Counted from the stretch's first letter, positions 1-9,755 are shown. The stretch is DNA of 64,000 bases from UBA5239 sp031548025 (GCA_031548025.1 JAVBRM010000057.1:18590-82589), one strand, 5' to 3'. Notes: generated by a model from the letters alone, not told the origin. Numbers and translations are program-made.

Positions 1-533
1 GACCGGTTTATGATTATGACGATGAACGCTATTTCCCCTTTTACGAACGGGCGCAAGAGCTTAGTATGCCGATTCTTTTTCATGTCGGCGTCATTGCCCG
101 CAGAACCCGTGAAGAATTGACGGACCCGCGCTTCTCTCCGGGCCCCATCCGGATGCGGCCGGCCATGCTGGATACGATCGCCGCAATCTTCCCGAAATTG
201 AAATTAATTCAGGGGCATATGGGGGTTCCGTGGTGCAACGAACTCTTTGAATCGCTTTGGTATTATCCCAATATCTATTGCAGTGTTTCCGGACTCATTG
301 ACTGGAAATGGTTAATCGACAATCTGGATCGCCGTACCGAATCCGGCATTCCCTTTCATCAGAAAATGATGTTCAGTACCGATGCCTATTATGGATTGAT
401 AGAACCGGAAAAGATCTACCGCTCGGTAATCTTCATGCGTGAATTTTTCAGGAGCGTCGGTCAAACCTACAACTGGGGTACCGCGGTTGATGACTTCATG
501 TATAACAATGCCGACAACTTGATAAAGATTTAA
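1..533 (+). CDS. Amidohydrolase-family protein, C-terminal part (5' end outside window)
   Basis: The reading frame is open from base 3, so the gene starts before the window; the first internal Met is at 66. The visible part resembles the C-terminal half of amidohydrolase-2 (TIM-barrel, metal-dependent) hydrolases: FHVG, then IQGHMGVPW and a late FSTDAYY segment, where the conserved His and Asp metal ligands of the family normally lie. The protein at 23562-24395 has the same landmarks (FHTGY, MAHFGYPWW, CYASDGE), so the two are probably paralogues. The substrate is unknown. The next gene starts 13 bases downstream on the same strand, suggesting cotranscription. Family assignment is fairly sure, function is not. 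Confidence 0.75.
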   Translation, partial: PVYDYDDERYFPFYERAQELSMPILFHVGVIARRTREELTDPRFSPGPIRMRPAMLDTIAAIFPKLKLIQGHMGVPWCNELFESLWYYPNIYCSVSGLIDWKWLIDNLDRRTESGIPFHQKMMFSTDAYYGLIEPEKIYRSVIFMREFFRSVGQTYNWGTAVDDFMYNNADNLIKI

Positions 534-546
534 GGTTTGGAAAAAA

Positions 547-1623
547 ATGGACATGAAACTCCAGCAGGAAGCGCAACGGATCATTGACGAAGCCGTTGCC
601 AAGGGTGAAGAAAACAGTCTCCAATTCTGCGCTTATAAGAATGGCGAATGCATTGTCGATGTTTACGCCGGGTGGGTCGATTTCGACCGGACCCGGCTGA
701 TTGACCGGCATACGATATTTCCCGTTTATTCGACCAGTAAGGGGGGCCCGGCCGCCGCTTTGACCCGGCTGATCGGCCAGGGACGGGTGTCTCCCGAAAC
801 CCCGGTCGTCGAAATATGGCCCGAGTTTGCCTGTAACGGCAAGGAGCGCACGCTGGTCCGCCACCTGCTGAATCATTCGTCCGGATTGCGTCAGCGTTTC
901 GAAGAACAAAGCACCTATGAACTGGTGGCCGATTGGCCGCATATGATCCGGACGATCGAAAAATCCGCTCCGGATTGGGAGCCCGGCGCCCAGACCCGTT
1001 ATCAGTCACTGACTTACGGATGGGTGACGGCGGAACTGATTCAGCGTATTACCGGCAAGAGTTTCCGGGATTATATGATCGATGAGCTGTTCGAACCGGC
1101 GGGCATCAAGGGTTTCTGGTTCGGTACCACCGATGAAGCGGAACAGAACGCCGCAGAGTTCAAGCTTGGTCCGGATGTGCCTCCGACACAATCGATTTCG
1201 ATATGCGATCCGCTTGACGTCCTGATGCGGCAGAAATGCATCAGACGGGCCGCGCTGCCCGGCTTCAATGCGATTGCTTCGGCCCACTCGCTGGCTAAGT
1301 TTTACAATGCGATCCTGAACGGTTGTTATTTTGACCGGAAAACATTGGATGAAGCAACCGAGCTCCACCGCCCGGAAACATATCCGCCGAACCTTGATCA
1401 CTTCGAGACCAAGACCTTCGGCTACGGATTTGCGCTTTCGGGGCCGGCCGGCAACGTCGGACGGGTCTTCGGCCACGGCGGTTATGGCGGTTCGGACGCG
1501 CTCGCCGACAAGGAAACCGGACTTACCATCGGGTTTACTACCAGTATCCTCGGCAGCCACCCGTGCCTGGCCAAGCTCTATAGCCTGGTCGGCATGGTTC
1601 AACGCGAGGGCTGGGAAGCTTAA
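547..1623 (+). CDS. Serine hydrolase of the beta-lactamase / class C-like family (esterase EstB type)
   Basis: A 358-residue protein with the serine beta-lactamase fold landmarks. The nucleophile motif S-x-x-K is at residues 62-65 (STSK). A tyrosine motif YQS is near residue 152, where beta-lactamases have YxN. A late HGG triad (FGHGGYGG) is near residue 306. The YxS variant and lack of a signal peptide fit a cytoplasmic family VIII esterase or peptidase better than an antibiotic-hydrolysing enzyme. The start at 547 has a second ATG two codons later and only a weak purine-rich leader. It follows the amidohydrolase by 13 bases, so both may act on the same small acylated substrate. The exact reaction is unknown. 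Confidence 0.85.
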   Translation: MDMKLQQEAQRIIDEAVAKGEENSLQFCAYKNGECIVDVYAGWVDFDRTRLIDRHTIFPVYSTSKGGPAAALTRLIGQGRVSPETPVVEIWPEFACNGKERTLVRHLLNHSSGLRQRFEEQSTYELVADWPHMIRTIEKSAPDWEPGAQTRYQSLTYGWVTAELIQRITGKSFRDYMIDELFEPAGIKGFWFGTTDEAEQNAAEFKLGPDVPPTQSISICDPLDVLMRQKCIRRAALPGFNAIASAHSLAKFYNAILNGCYFDRKTLDEATELHRPETYPPNLDHFETKTFGYGFALSGPAGNVGRVFGHGGYGGSDALADKETGLTIGFTTSILGSHPCLAKLYSLVGMVQREGWEA

Positions 1624-2047
1624 AAATGGAATACAACGCTCTTTCGACCTCGCAGGTAAACCGGGCCAAGCAACATGCCATACTTTCTTCGTACGGGGGG
1701 CGATCTCTGCGGGATTGATCAATCATTTACCATTGAAATTCATATTTATTCTGCTCGGTGTCGTCATTTCGTCTTGAATATCCACTATCGATTTGTTCAC
1801 GCAATTACAATGATAGCAATCACAACCTGCCTTAAAACGCCAGTTTTATTTCGTCGATTTTTGCCTATTCGCCAATCAGTCCGTATCGGTGAAAATACGT
1901 CCATATTGAAGCATATTTGAGAAAAAAGAGAGACCTGGTCGGTTACTTCGACGGGCTGAAATGTCGGGTGGTAACCACATCAGGTCTCTCAAATGATTTA
2001 TCAATAATACCTTATCGGCAATGAAACGAGAATTATTCTGCCTTTTG
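1624..2047. other. Intergenic region between convergent genes
   Basis: These 424 bases separate the plus-strand hydrolase from the end of the minus-strand operon. I see no convincing gene: the open frames here lack ribosome sites and recognisable motifs. The only clear structure is the long hairpin at 1922-1990, described separately. Confidence 0.6.
1922..1990 (-). terminator. Intrinsic terminator of the 8-gene minus-strand operon
   Basis: Read on the minus strand, GAGAGACCTG (1990-1981) pairs perfectly with CAGGTCTCTC (1937-1928) and is followed at once by six T (1927-1922). Inside, GGTTAC (1941-1946) pairs with GTAACC (1971-1976), and TTCGAC (1947-1952) pairs with GTCGGG (1963-1968), so the whole 63-base stretch folds into one long, slightly bulged hairpin. 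On the plus strand no T-run follows. It sits 57 bases beyond the stop of the last operon gene. It is longer than most simple terminators. Confidence 0.8.
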
Positions 2048-4489
2048 TTATTCATATTCCTGTGAAATATAACCGGCTTGATCTGCGAGTTTCACTTTCC
2101 AGATGATCAATGCTCTATCATCGTCAATCTGATTGCTGAAGTATAATTTATAGACGCTTTCTGTATCATTCGGCTCCGGAGACAAGGTTACTTCGATGAA
2201 GGAATAAAAAGGTTCCCCGTTATGCAAGCTTTTGATTCCGAGCTCCCATTCTCCCGGAGTTAACAATTCATGCAAAGCAATCCATTCCGATTTCAAACCA
2301 GGCTGAATATATTTTCCCGGGGGTAAATTCCGGTCATGCAAACCGTCGAGCCCAATCCAGCCAAGTGGAACAGAAGTTTTGTCCAGCCGGGAATAGAACA
2401 ATAATAATTCCGTGTCGAACAAGTCATACCAGATCGAATCTTCATAAGCTATCGGGAGATCGGGAATTTCCACTCTGAGATATATGTTCGGAACAGCTTC
2501 CGGTTCTTTTCTCAATTGTTGTTGTTTTTGAACCTCATTTAAAAACGCCATATCAATATCGTCCGGCTTGGGATAAGGTAAGCAGTATTCTGCTAATTGA
2601 GAGGTAAGGTTTTCATCTGCTGCTACAAGCAGGAAACCGGCCACTCCTTTTCCGGGAATCATCACTTCAAAGTTCGAGGTTACGACAGACCGAGCAGGAA
2701 TACCGGGAGCATTATGGTCCGGAGTCAAGAGGAAACAGTTGAAAGTTTCGATTTCCGAGTTTATCGGGGTGCGACTCCAGTCCACCATACAGGATACCGG
2801 CTTGGTACAGTCGTTGAAATTTGCCAGAATCAATAAGGCGAGTTTGCGATTTCCCGCGATAAAAAGATAGGCTCCGGTATTTTCATCATGCTTGAACACA
2901 GCCCTTGAATTATAATCATTGATAACGGTCAGGCAGTGCTGTCCTCGGAGAAGTCCCCATAATTTTGACAGAGGGCGCAGATGCAAGTCATTAATGCCGG
3001 GGGCATGCGGATGGGCCAGTGAAGACGACGCAAACTGTATGCCAAGCGGAGTATGTGGGGATTGCCCGGTGGCCGCAAGAAAGGGAATTATCGCGGTAGT
3101 GCGATAAGCCGGAAAAGCCGCCGGCCCGAAACTGCCGATTACCGCCAAAGCTTCACTGTAATCGCGGTGAGTTTCGCGGTCATGAACCATAACGCCTTTT
3201 TCGCCTTCTCCTGAGAGATAGGAATCGACGAGTCCGCCGGTCATGCCCAGTGCCGAGAAAACAGGCCCGGTGTGCGAAATCAGAATACCGTTTTCGCCTA
3301 CGCGTTGACGCAATGCACGCATTTTCAAATAGTGCCGCCGTAAATTCATTCTACCACCCGGGAACATTTCACTGCCGGATGATAATTCACAAAACGGACT
3401 TCCGTAATCCATATACAAGCCATCAAAATTTTTGTGGAGTAAACTATCAAACCAAGTACAGGCGCCTTCCTCAACTGAATTTTCATTGCCGCGGATATAA
3501 ACCGCTACTCTGACGTTATGGGAATGTGCTTTATCAACAACCCGCATGAATTCCGCCCAATCATAGGGGACTCCTCCATTCTGCGGATCAAGACGCCAAT
3601 TTTCGTGGAGGATCAACAGATCCATGCCGGATGCGACCATTTTTTCCAGCCAGGCATTCGTCGGATAACGCGTCGAATTATCAAAGTAATGATACATTTT
3701 TAAGGGGGGATAGCGTCTTGTCGCGGGAGCTGGTTCAGCCAGGAAGCCCCATTGGTTACGCCATTGCCAGGGACGTCGGCGGCAAGATCGCGGCACAGTT
3801 TGAAAATCCCATGACATTACCGGGTCATTTCCATGCCATGATAATTGCGACGCCACTTCATCGGCAGTTCCGGAAAGAGCTCCCTGGCCCTCTACGAAGA
3901 ACTCCAGATGCATGCCGTCGCCTCCCTCTCGCGTACAGTTGAAATTGAAAACGGGAATAATCTTTCCGGGGAAAACACGATCTTCTCCGGGATCCCTGAA
4001 GCGTTCCGGCGAGAGAGCGATAATTGCATTTGCTGCCTCATTTTTCAAGCCGGGAAAGGCCCCCCATTTTATTCTGTCGAAGACAGCAAGGCAGAGGGGA
4101 ATTTCCAATTTGAAGCCGCTGATATCGGGCCCGGAAGAACTCTCGACCATGAAAAAAGTATCGACGAATACCGTACCGTCCGCCCATAATTCGTAATCAA
4201 GTGAGAGGTAAAAATCGTTCAGAACCAGCCCTTCATCATCCCTCCATGGGATTTTGTGAAATCCGATCCGTACAGGACCTTCCGACTCGGGTTCGAAAAC
4301 CCTGAAATGATCGGGAATAAACGGCCGGACAATCCGGCCATCGCTTAACGTGATGGACAGGAACGGTTGTTTCACCTCGAGCAGTGTTCGCTGCTCCTGG
4401 TGTTGATTTATGATTTTCAAGCCTGTCGGGAAGCCGCCGCCGCATCTCTCGAATATCACAATCGAATGGTTTTGTTTGATTTCTTTCAT
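2048..4489 (-). CDS. Large putative TIM-barrel glycoside hydrolase-like protein
   Basis: An 813-residue protein without a visible signal peptide. The first 230 or so residues look like beta-sandwich. The middle (roughly 260-560) has the rhythm of a (beta/alpha)8 glycosidase: MDLLILHENW, RVAVYIRG, then FDGLYMDYGSPF near residue 360, where an Asp on a strand end would suit a catalytic role. The last part again looks beta-rich. I cannot name a CAZy family; clan GH-D-like or DUF6259-like enzymes are guesses. The start ATG overlaps the stop of the upstream oxidoreductase (ATGA), so translation is coupled. It is the last gene of the operon, followed by an intrinsic terminator. Confidence 0.6.
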   Translation of the reverse strand: MKEIKQNHSIVIFERCGGGFPTGLKIINQHQEQRTLLEVKQPFLSITLSDGRIVRPFIPDHFRVFEPESEGPVRIGFHKIPWRDDEGLVLNDFYLSLDYELWADGTVFVDTFFMVESSSGPDISGFKLEIPLCLAVFDRIKWGAFPGLKNEAANAIIALSPERFRDPGEDRVFPGKIIPVFNFNCTREGGDGMHLEFFVEGQGALSGTADEVASQLSWHGNDPVMSWDFQTVPRSCRRRPWQWRNQWGFLAEPAPATRRYPPLKMYHYFDNSTRYPTNAWLEKMVASGMDLLILHENWRLDPQNGGVPYDWAEFMRVVDKAHSHNVRVAVYIRGNENSVEEGACTWFDSLLHKNFDGLYMDYGSPFCELSSGSEMFPGGRMNLRRHYLKMRALRQRVGENGILISHTGPVFSALGMTGGLVDSYLSGEGEKGVMVHDRETHRDYSEALAVIGSFGPAAFPAYRTTAIIPFLAATGQSPHTPLGIQFASSSLAHPHAPGINDLHLRPLSKLWGLLRGQHCLTVINDYNSRAVFKHDENTGAYLFIAGNRKLALLILANFNDCTKPVSCMVDWSRTPINSEIETFNCFLLTPDHNAPGIPARSVVTSNFEVMIPGKGVAGFLLVAADENLTSQLAEYCLPYPKPDDIDMAFLNEVQKQQQLRKEPEAVPNIYLRVEIPDLPIAYEDSIWYDLFDTELLLFYSRLDKTSVPLGWIGLDGLHDRNLPPGKYIQPGLKSEWIALHELLTPGEWELGIKSLHNGEPFYSFIEVTLSPEPNDTESVYKLYFSNQIDDDRALIIWKVKLADQAGYISQEYE

Positions 4490-5775
4490 GATTTATCGGC
4501 CAGCAAATCGGCAATTTTCACGGGGACGCCGGTTTTCAAGGATTTGCGGGCGGCAATCCCGACCAGAACCGCCATGGCGCCATCGCCATGATTGGCGAAT
4601 CTTCCGGTTTTATCATCAGGATCGGGACGGTCGAAAATATCTTTTGTGATCAGCGGGTCGGCGCCTCCATGGCCGCCTTCTCCGCTTAATGCCTCAATTG
4701 TCTGTATACCGCCGAATAGCGGGATATATCTGATATTCTGTGGCGGCGGGCTGGGAAACGGCAATCTGCCTGCGCCGGTATGGAAATAATCCGTTTCAAT
4801 CCGTCCATTTGTTCCATTGATAGCCAGCCGATACCCCTCATAAGGCGCGGAGGCGTTAAGCGAGTAATTCATGATCGCGCCGCCGGCGTATCTGACCACC
4901 AGACTGAAGGTATCCCAGGTGTCAATATCCGAATCAAAAATGCAACGGTCCGCGTAGTAGCCGTCAGCAGAGCCGAAAAGATCGTTTTTCCCCGGGTTGT
5001 TGAAATTGAAAAGAGGTTCATTCTGAGAAGGATTTTCAAGTGAGGCATGACGTTTGAAATACATGCATCTGGTTTGGCAAGTTGAACAGCGCCTGCCGTC
5101 AACCTTCTCCGGGTTATGAAGACCTTGCGGTCCATAATGATTCAAGGCTCCATAAGCAAAAACCTCGACCGGATTTTGTCCCAGGTACCAATTAATCAGG
5201 TCAAAATGATGACATGCTTTTGTCACCAGCAAAGAACCGCCCTCTTTTTCGTACCGGTTCCATCTTTTGAAATAGGACGCTCCATGCAGAGTATCAAGAC
5301 AATAACTGAAATCAACCTGCAGAGGGGTTCCGATGCAGTTTTCGAGCAGCATTTCTTTTATTTTTGTATGCAGCGGCGGATACCTGAAATTATGGGTTAC
5401 GATCACCTGCGCCTGACTTTCTGCGGCGGCATTCAGGATCATCTTGACTTTTTCTTCATCCGTGGTCATGGGCTTCTCGGTAATGGCTGTAATATTTCTG
5501 GCAAGCGCCGCCACTATATAAAGATGATGAGTCGCATCCGTGGTGGAAATGATAACCGTGTCCGGGTTGGTTTCGTCGACCATTTTATCGAAATCTTCCG
5601 CGCCGTAACACGGATAGGCGGAATTATTCTCTCTGTTGAATTCCTCCATTCGCTTGGGATTGCGGTCGAGCAAAGCAACTATTTGGACGGAATCCCGGTA
5701 CGGGCCGTTTATTTTTCCGGTAAAGGCTCTTGAGCGGCCACTGAGGCCAATAATGGCATATTTCTTTTTATTCAT
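4486..5775 (-). CDS. Gfo/Idh/MocA-family NAD(P)-dependent oxidoreductase with Cys cluster
   Basis: A 429-residue protein. An N-terminal Rossmann fold starts with YAIIGLSGRSRAF, and the family hallmark EKPM appears near residue 99 (AITEKPMTTDEE). The C-terminal half is the usual alpha/beta substrate domain, with KACHHFDLINWYLG matching the conserved His region. A CxxCxxxC cluster (RRCSTCQTRC) lies near residues 229-238; a similar cluster is in the paralogue at 57778-58962. Family members oxidise or reduce sugars, inositols or sugar acids; the substrate here is unknown. A leader of AAGGAC type precedes the ATG. It lies 12 bases after the SGNH esterase gene and overlaps the next gene by four bases. 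Confidence 0.88.
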   Translation of the reverse strand: MNKKKYAIIGLSGRSRAFTGKINGPYRDSVQIVALLDRNPKRMEEFNRENNSAYPCYGAEDFDKMVDETNPDTVIISTTDATHHLYIVAALARNITAITEKPMTTDEEKVKMILNAAAESQAQVIVTHNFRYPPLHTKIKEMLLENCIGTPLQVDFSYCLDTLHGASYFKRWNRYEKEGGSLLVTKACHHFDLINWYLGQNPVEVFAYGALNHYGPQGLHNPEKVDGRRCSTCQTRCMYFKRHASLENPSQNEPLFNFNNPGKNDLFGSADGYYADRCIFDSDIDTWDTFSLVVRYAGGAIMNYSLNASAPYEGYRLAINGTNGRIETDYFHTGAGRLPFPSPPPQNIRYIPLFGGIQTIEALSGEGGHGGADPLITKDIFDRPDPDDKTGRFANHGDGAMAVLVGIAARKSLKTGVPVKIADLLADKS

Positions 5776-5787
5776 ATTCAGTCCTTT

Positions 5788-6465
5788 CTATACTGTGAGC
5801 AAGGGGTCTATTGATTCCGCCCATATCCGGTAACCGGAAGTGGACGGATGGACCAGGTCGGGCATGATTTGCGGATCGATATTTCCTGCGGCGTCAACAA
5901 ATTTATTACCGATATCCATAAATGTAACCTGAGCCAAGGTTTTTATATATAGGTTAATCGCATTGATTTCAAAGCGCTGGAGATCGTTCGGCAATCCCCG
6001 GGGAAAAATCCCCATAAGCAGAATGCGGGTTTTACTGGATCTATCCAGGATAAATTCGCATAATGCTTTTATTCCTTCCCCGATTTCTTCCGAGGTGTTT
6101 TTTGGGGCATTGGCCGTTTCCGTCAGGTTGTTGGTGCCGATATTAAGAACCACCCAGGCAGGGCATTGGTTTTCGAATTCCCCGTTTTCAAGCCTCCAGA
6201 GAACATTTTGGATCCGGTCCCAGCCAAATCCCAGATTCAAGGCGTTGCGGTCCGCATAAAAGTTCTGCCATATGCTGTCGCCCTTATTCGCAATCCCTGG
6301 ATGCCCCTCGAAAAAATGAGTTATGGAATCGCCGATGAAAATCAGGTCAAACTTATGCCGCCGGACAAGGTTCTTTTTATTTTCATGCCGTTCATACCAG
6401 TCATAAAAATCATTTTCCAGTTTCGGTTTCGGGATAAGCGCGGTATTTTTCTTACAGTCCATCAT
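5788..6465 (-). CDS. SGNH/GDSL-family hydrolase (probable carbohydrate esterase)
   Basis: A 225-residue protein with the SGNH blocks in order: block I IGDSIT (nucleophile Ser, about residue 47), a Gly-containing LGFGWDR (block II), GTNN (block III, about residue 111) and DLVHPS near the C-terminus (block V, Asp-His). Such enzymes remove acetyl or other acyl groups from sugars or lipids, and in this operon deacetylation of a glycan is the likely job. No signal peptide is visible. The start overlaps the end of the upstream DUF4838 gene by 14 bases, and two adjacent ATG codons make the exact first residue uncertain. Confidence 0.87.
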   Translation of the reverse strand: MMDCKKNTALIPKPKLENDFYDWYERHENKKNLVRRHKFDLIFIGDSITHFFEGHPGIANKGDSIWQNFYADRNALNLGFGWDRIQNVLWRLENGEFENQCPAWVVLNIGTNNLTETANAPKNTSEEIGEGIKALCEFILDRSSKTRILLMGIFPRGLPNDLQRFEINAINLYIKTLAQVTFMDIGNKFVDAAGNIDPQIMPDLVHPSTSGYRIWAESIDPLLTV

Positions 6466-9049
6466 TATTTCGATTCCGGTTATGATATAAATTATCCAAT
6501 AGTTTGCCCGGAGGATGAATCAACGGTACCGCCATGACGAATATGGTTCCTTTGCCATATTGACGCATGATCAGATAAGGTTGCGGTTCGTTCGTTTTCT
6601 GAGCATCCACATCCATGGTGGCCATAATACGCCATGCCTGCGGCTTGGCCGGGATAACCCCATACGGCGGAGAGTGTTTGTCCTTGATGCGCGCGGTCAT
6701 ATTATGCGGTTTGCTGATCCAGTCGCCCGGCATCACATATCTGGTTTGGCGGGCGGAAAGTGGAGTTCCTCTTGGCAGTCCCCATACTTTGATTTCAAAT
6801 GAAGGATCGTCGAAATATTCTTCCAGAGGCATTTTCATGTAAGAAGAAAATATCGCGGTGGCTCCATTTTTTATATCTTCCCGGATCTTTTCCCAATTTT
6901 CCTTCGGAACTTTATTGGCTCCTCCGGGATGCTGGAACCAATATACATCCGGGGTGCCCGCCGCCAGTTCCTCTCCGGACTCAATGAACTTGAACTGCCA
7001 GCCGAGTTGCGATAAATCCGTTTGAATAGCGGGGTGTCTTTTGCGGTCCGTATCCGGAGCCCCAATCCACCAGGATATTGTCTTGACCGGTTTGTCCGAA
7101 GAGCTGAAACGAAGCGCCGCCATTCCCGAGACCGGATAGACCTTGTCATTCTGGCTGACTTGCAGGCTCCATGTCGTACCTTCCTGCGGGCTGCCGCCTA
7201 AAGAACTGAATGGAATTTGCACCGAATTTTCCCGGTATTCCCATTCGGGCTGCCATCGTTCGTTTTTGACTCCGACGCTGGACTGCGTCCAACTGTTTTT
7301 GTGTCCTTCGACATTCAATTCGAAATTCATGGTTTCGCCGCCGACTCTATTATTCAGGGCAATCCGGCAAGGCAATTTCATGTCGCTGAAATACAGGAAT
7401 TCCTGATCCCATGAGATCCGGATATCAACCCCCGGCAGTTTCGCAGTAAATCGTTTCAAAGGTACGCTGATCTGATTTTCAATATTCAATAAATCCAACC
7501 ACTGATTGAATACGATTCTCTCATGTTCTACATGCGGACCGCTGCCGGCTTTTGCCAATAAATCCTGTGCTTTTCGTTGCAATTCCGGAGAGAGAAAATC
7601 TCTGGCAATTTCCGCCGATACTCCCAGAATTGAACGGTCTTTCGGCATGGCACTCCAATAATGATCCATGGTCATAAAGTATTGATGCATAGGTTCGGCG
7701 GCTTCGCTGTATATATTCTGACACCAGTCATTCAATAAATCCGTCATGCGGGCTTGCGGATTCCACAGCAATTGCGCGTACAAATACAGTACCAGCCGGT
7801 TTCGAACGGCAAACGAATCAATATCCGGTCCGTCTTTGGGAATCAGCGGGACTTCGGTGATAACCGCAATATGCTTGAGCTTCAGACTGGTTTTTATGGC
7901 GTCGTCAATCATGCTGAAAAACGGCAGAAAAATCGAATCACGGAATATGTCGAATTCATAGCCGTAATTTCCCATTGGAATTCCGGTTGCGTTCCATTTT
8001 TCCAGCCCCTTCAATAATTCATTGTTGCGCTCGCATTTACCGTTAAAAGTATGGATATTGCAACGCGCATATGTTGCATACTCGACGAATTCACTGTTGC
8101 GGACCGGGTTCGCGGGAACCTTCTGGTAATCCTGATAGGCAATCGTCGCGAATTTAAGCTTCGGATATTTCGCCTTCAGGCTATCGGTCAAACGATTATA
8201 AAAATCAAACCAGGCAGTGGTCACCCCTTTGGCCGCGCACTGCGGGCACATGCAATAATCATTGTTGTCGTTGGGAAAAATACTGAGAATTTCCATTCCG
8301 GCCCGGCTCTCTATCAATTCGATGTATTTTTCCAGAACGAGCTTATCCACTTCCGGATTGCTGAAACAGATCTGGTTGACATAACGTTTCCCGTTGATTT
8401 CGGCAAAATATTCCGGATGTTTTTCATAAACCGATTTTGGTAAATTGGCACTGTGCGAGGAATGCATATTATAAAACCCCAATGCATTGTAGCGCGAATC
8501 GCCATGGCGATGAATGTTGATGAAGTTACGGGCCATCCAAACCCGAAAATTATCTACATCACGCCAGCTTCCACAAAGATGAAATCCACGGTATTTAATC
8601 GGCGGCTGGAAACTGTAATTCAGTTCAGACAAATTCCAACTTTGTTTCTTCTGAATGAACTCCCCATCTGTTCCAGGCCAGAACCAACGGACGCCAAGCT
8701 CTTTCTGCAAAAACAGATAAACTGCATGAAGCGTGCTGGCGGAACTCCCGCCGGCCAGGTACAAATTACCGTCACGGGTACTGATTGCCACCTGGTCCGG
8801 ATCTCCCAGAGCGGAATCCACACACACCACAATTCGAGGCCCTTCCTCTTTGGTAGTCTGCGGGAAATCGGCGCCGGAAATCTTGTTCAGACAATCCCGA
8901 AGCTCCCTGACGGCGTAAAGAAGCGTACTGCCGGCTCCTGGGGCATGGTAAATTTTGAAATTGGTTTTGCCGTTTTCAAATAATACGGAATTTGCCGGTA
9001 GCGCCACTGAAATGGCCGACAACAACATGAACGCAAATAATTTTCTCAT
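6452..9049 (-). CDS. Exported DUF4838 protein with C-terminal ThuA/glutamine-amidotransferase-like domain
   Basis: I start this 865-residue protein at 9049, where AGGAGATACC precedes ATG and a signal peptide (RKLFAFMLLSAISVALPANS) follows; a longer frame upstream overlaps the pilin-like gene and is unlikely. After an N-terminal alpha/beta domain like those of GH67/GH20 enzymes comes the DUF4838 barrel. It has HSSHSANLP and, near residues 262-273, NDNNDYCMCPQC, with a D-x3-C-x-C-x2-C pattern. The last 200 or so residues (ISWWIGAPDTDR to the end) look like a ThuA-type amidotransferase-like fold. Probably a periplasmic or surface glycan-acting protein; activity unproven. It follows the pseudopilin by 11 bases and overlaps the SGNH gene. 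Confidence 0.8.
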   Translation of the reverse strand: MRKLFAFMLLSAISVALPANSVLFENGKTNFKIYHAPGAGSTLLYAVRELRDCLNKISGADFPQTTKEEGPRIVVCVDSALGDPDQVAISTRDGNLYLAGGSSASTLHAVYLFLQKELGVRWFWPGTDGEFIQKKQSWNLSELNYSFQPPIKYRGFHLCGSWRDVDNFRVWMARNFINIHRHGDSRYNALGFYNMHSSHSANLPKSVYEKHPEYFAEINGKRYVNQICFSNPEVDKLVLEKYIELIESRAGMEILSIFPNDNNDYCMCPQCAAKGVTTAWFDFYNRLTDSLKAKYPKLKFATIAYQDYQKVPANPVRNSEFVEYATYARCNIHTFNGKCERNNELLKGLEKWNATGIPMGNYGYEFDIFRDSIFLPFFSMIDDAIKTSLKLKHIAVITEVPLIPKDGPDIDSFAVRNRLVLYLYAQLLWNPQARMTDLLNDWCQNIYSEAAEPMHQYFMTMDHYWSAMPKDRSILGVSAEIARDFLSPELQRKAQDLLAKAGSGPHVEHERIVFNQWLDLLNIENQISVPLKRFTAKLPGVDIRISWDQEFLYFSDMKLPCRIALNNRVGGETMNFELNVEGHKNSWTQSSVGVKNERWQPEWEYRENSVQIPFSSLGGSPQEGTTWSLQVSQNDKVYPVSGMAALRFSSSDKPVKTISWWIGAPDTDRKRHPAIQTDLSQLGWQFKFIESGEELAAGTPDVYWFQHPGGANKVPKENWEKIREDIKNGATAIFSSYMKMPLEEYFDDPSFEIKVWGLPRGTPLSARQTRYVMPGDWISKPHNMTARIKDKHSPPYGVIPAKPQAWRIMATMDVDAQKTNEPQPYLIMRQYGKGTIFVMAVPLIHPPGKLLDNLYHNRNRNNDGL

Positions 9050-9060
9050 GGTATCTCCTG

Positions 9061-9741
9061 TCATTGATAAAATTCTCCGCTCGAATTGATCGCTATTTCC
9101 GCATTTGTGTAAACCGTAACAGGTTTTTTGAGCCATCCGACGTGACCATCAATAAACCCCGTATTAAGACCATTGTTGTGTACCCAGGCAACCGTACAGG
9201 AAGCCGGAAGAATCGGATTCATGTTATGTATAGAACTGACCGTACTGCCGGTATCTTTGGCGTCCATCAACAGGAATGTATGGCTGGGGTTTTTCAATTG
9301 GTTTATTCTAACTCCATAAAATTGATAAATACCGGTCGCATTGAGCCGTCCCATCAATTTTTCATTGACGACATAATAATAAGGCCAGGTCCGTTTGGGT
9401 TTTCCTTTACAGGCCACCAGGGCTTTGTAGTTTTCCACCGGCATATAGGTTGGGGCAAGTTTTTCATACCACCAGATTTGAGTGGACGTATAATCGATCG
9501 AAGGGGGCATCCATTCGTCATTGTCGTTGCGGTAAAAATAAAACAACGTCAATATCTGGGCTTCAGCTTTGGCGCATGAAATCCGGTAGGCATGTTCTCT
9601 GGCTTTACTTAACGCGGGCAGCAGCATGGCAACCAGAATTGCAATGATTGCGATCACAACGAGGAGTTCAATCAATGTGAATTTTCCAGTCAAACCGCAC
9701 CTGCGGTTATTACAAAAGCAATTGTAGTGTTGAGCAGACAT
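9061..9741 (-). CDS. Pilin-like protein, prepilin N-terminal helix and H-X9-DG C-terminus
   Basis: A 226-residue protein. Residues 21-44 form the type IV prepilin helix (KFTLIELLVVIAIIAIL...), with Glu at +5 of the mature numbering but Lys instead of Gly at -1. Near the C-terminus HNNGLNTGFIDG is an exact H-x9-D-G motif. Such proteins are abundant in Lentisphaerota, Planctomycetes and Verrucomicrobia, usually without known function; they may be pseudopilins of a type II secretion-like or surface system. AAGGAG precedes the ATG by eight bases. It sits between two DUF4838 genes (14 and 11 bases away), suggesting it works with these exported proteins. Confidence 0.85.
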   Translation of the reverse strand: MSAQHYNCFCNNRRCGLTGKFTLIELLVVIAIIAILVAMLLPALSKAREHAYRISCAKAEAQILTLFYFYRNDNDEWMPPSIDYTSTQIWWYEKLAPTYMPVENYKALVACKGKPKRTWPYYYVVNEKLMGRLNATGIYQFYGVRINQLKNPSHTFLLMDAKDTGSTVSSIHNMNPILPASCTVAWVHNNGLNTGFIDGHVGWLKKPVTVYTNAEIAINSSGEFYQ

Positions 9742-9755
9742 CGTTTATACTCCTT

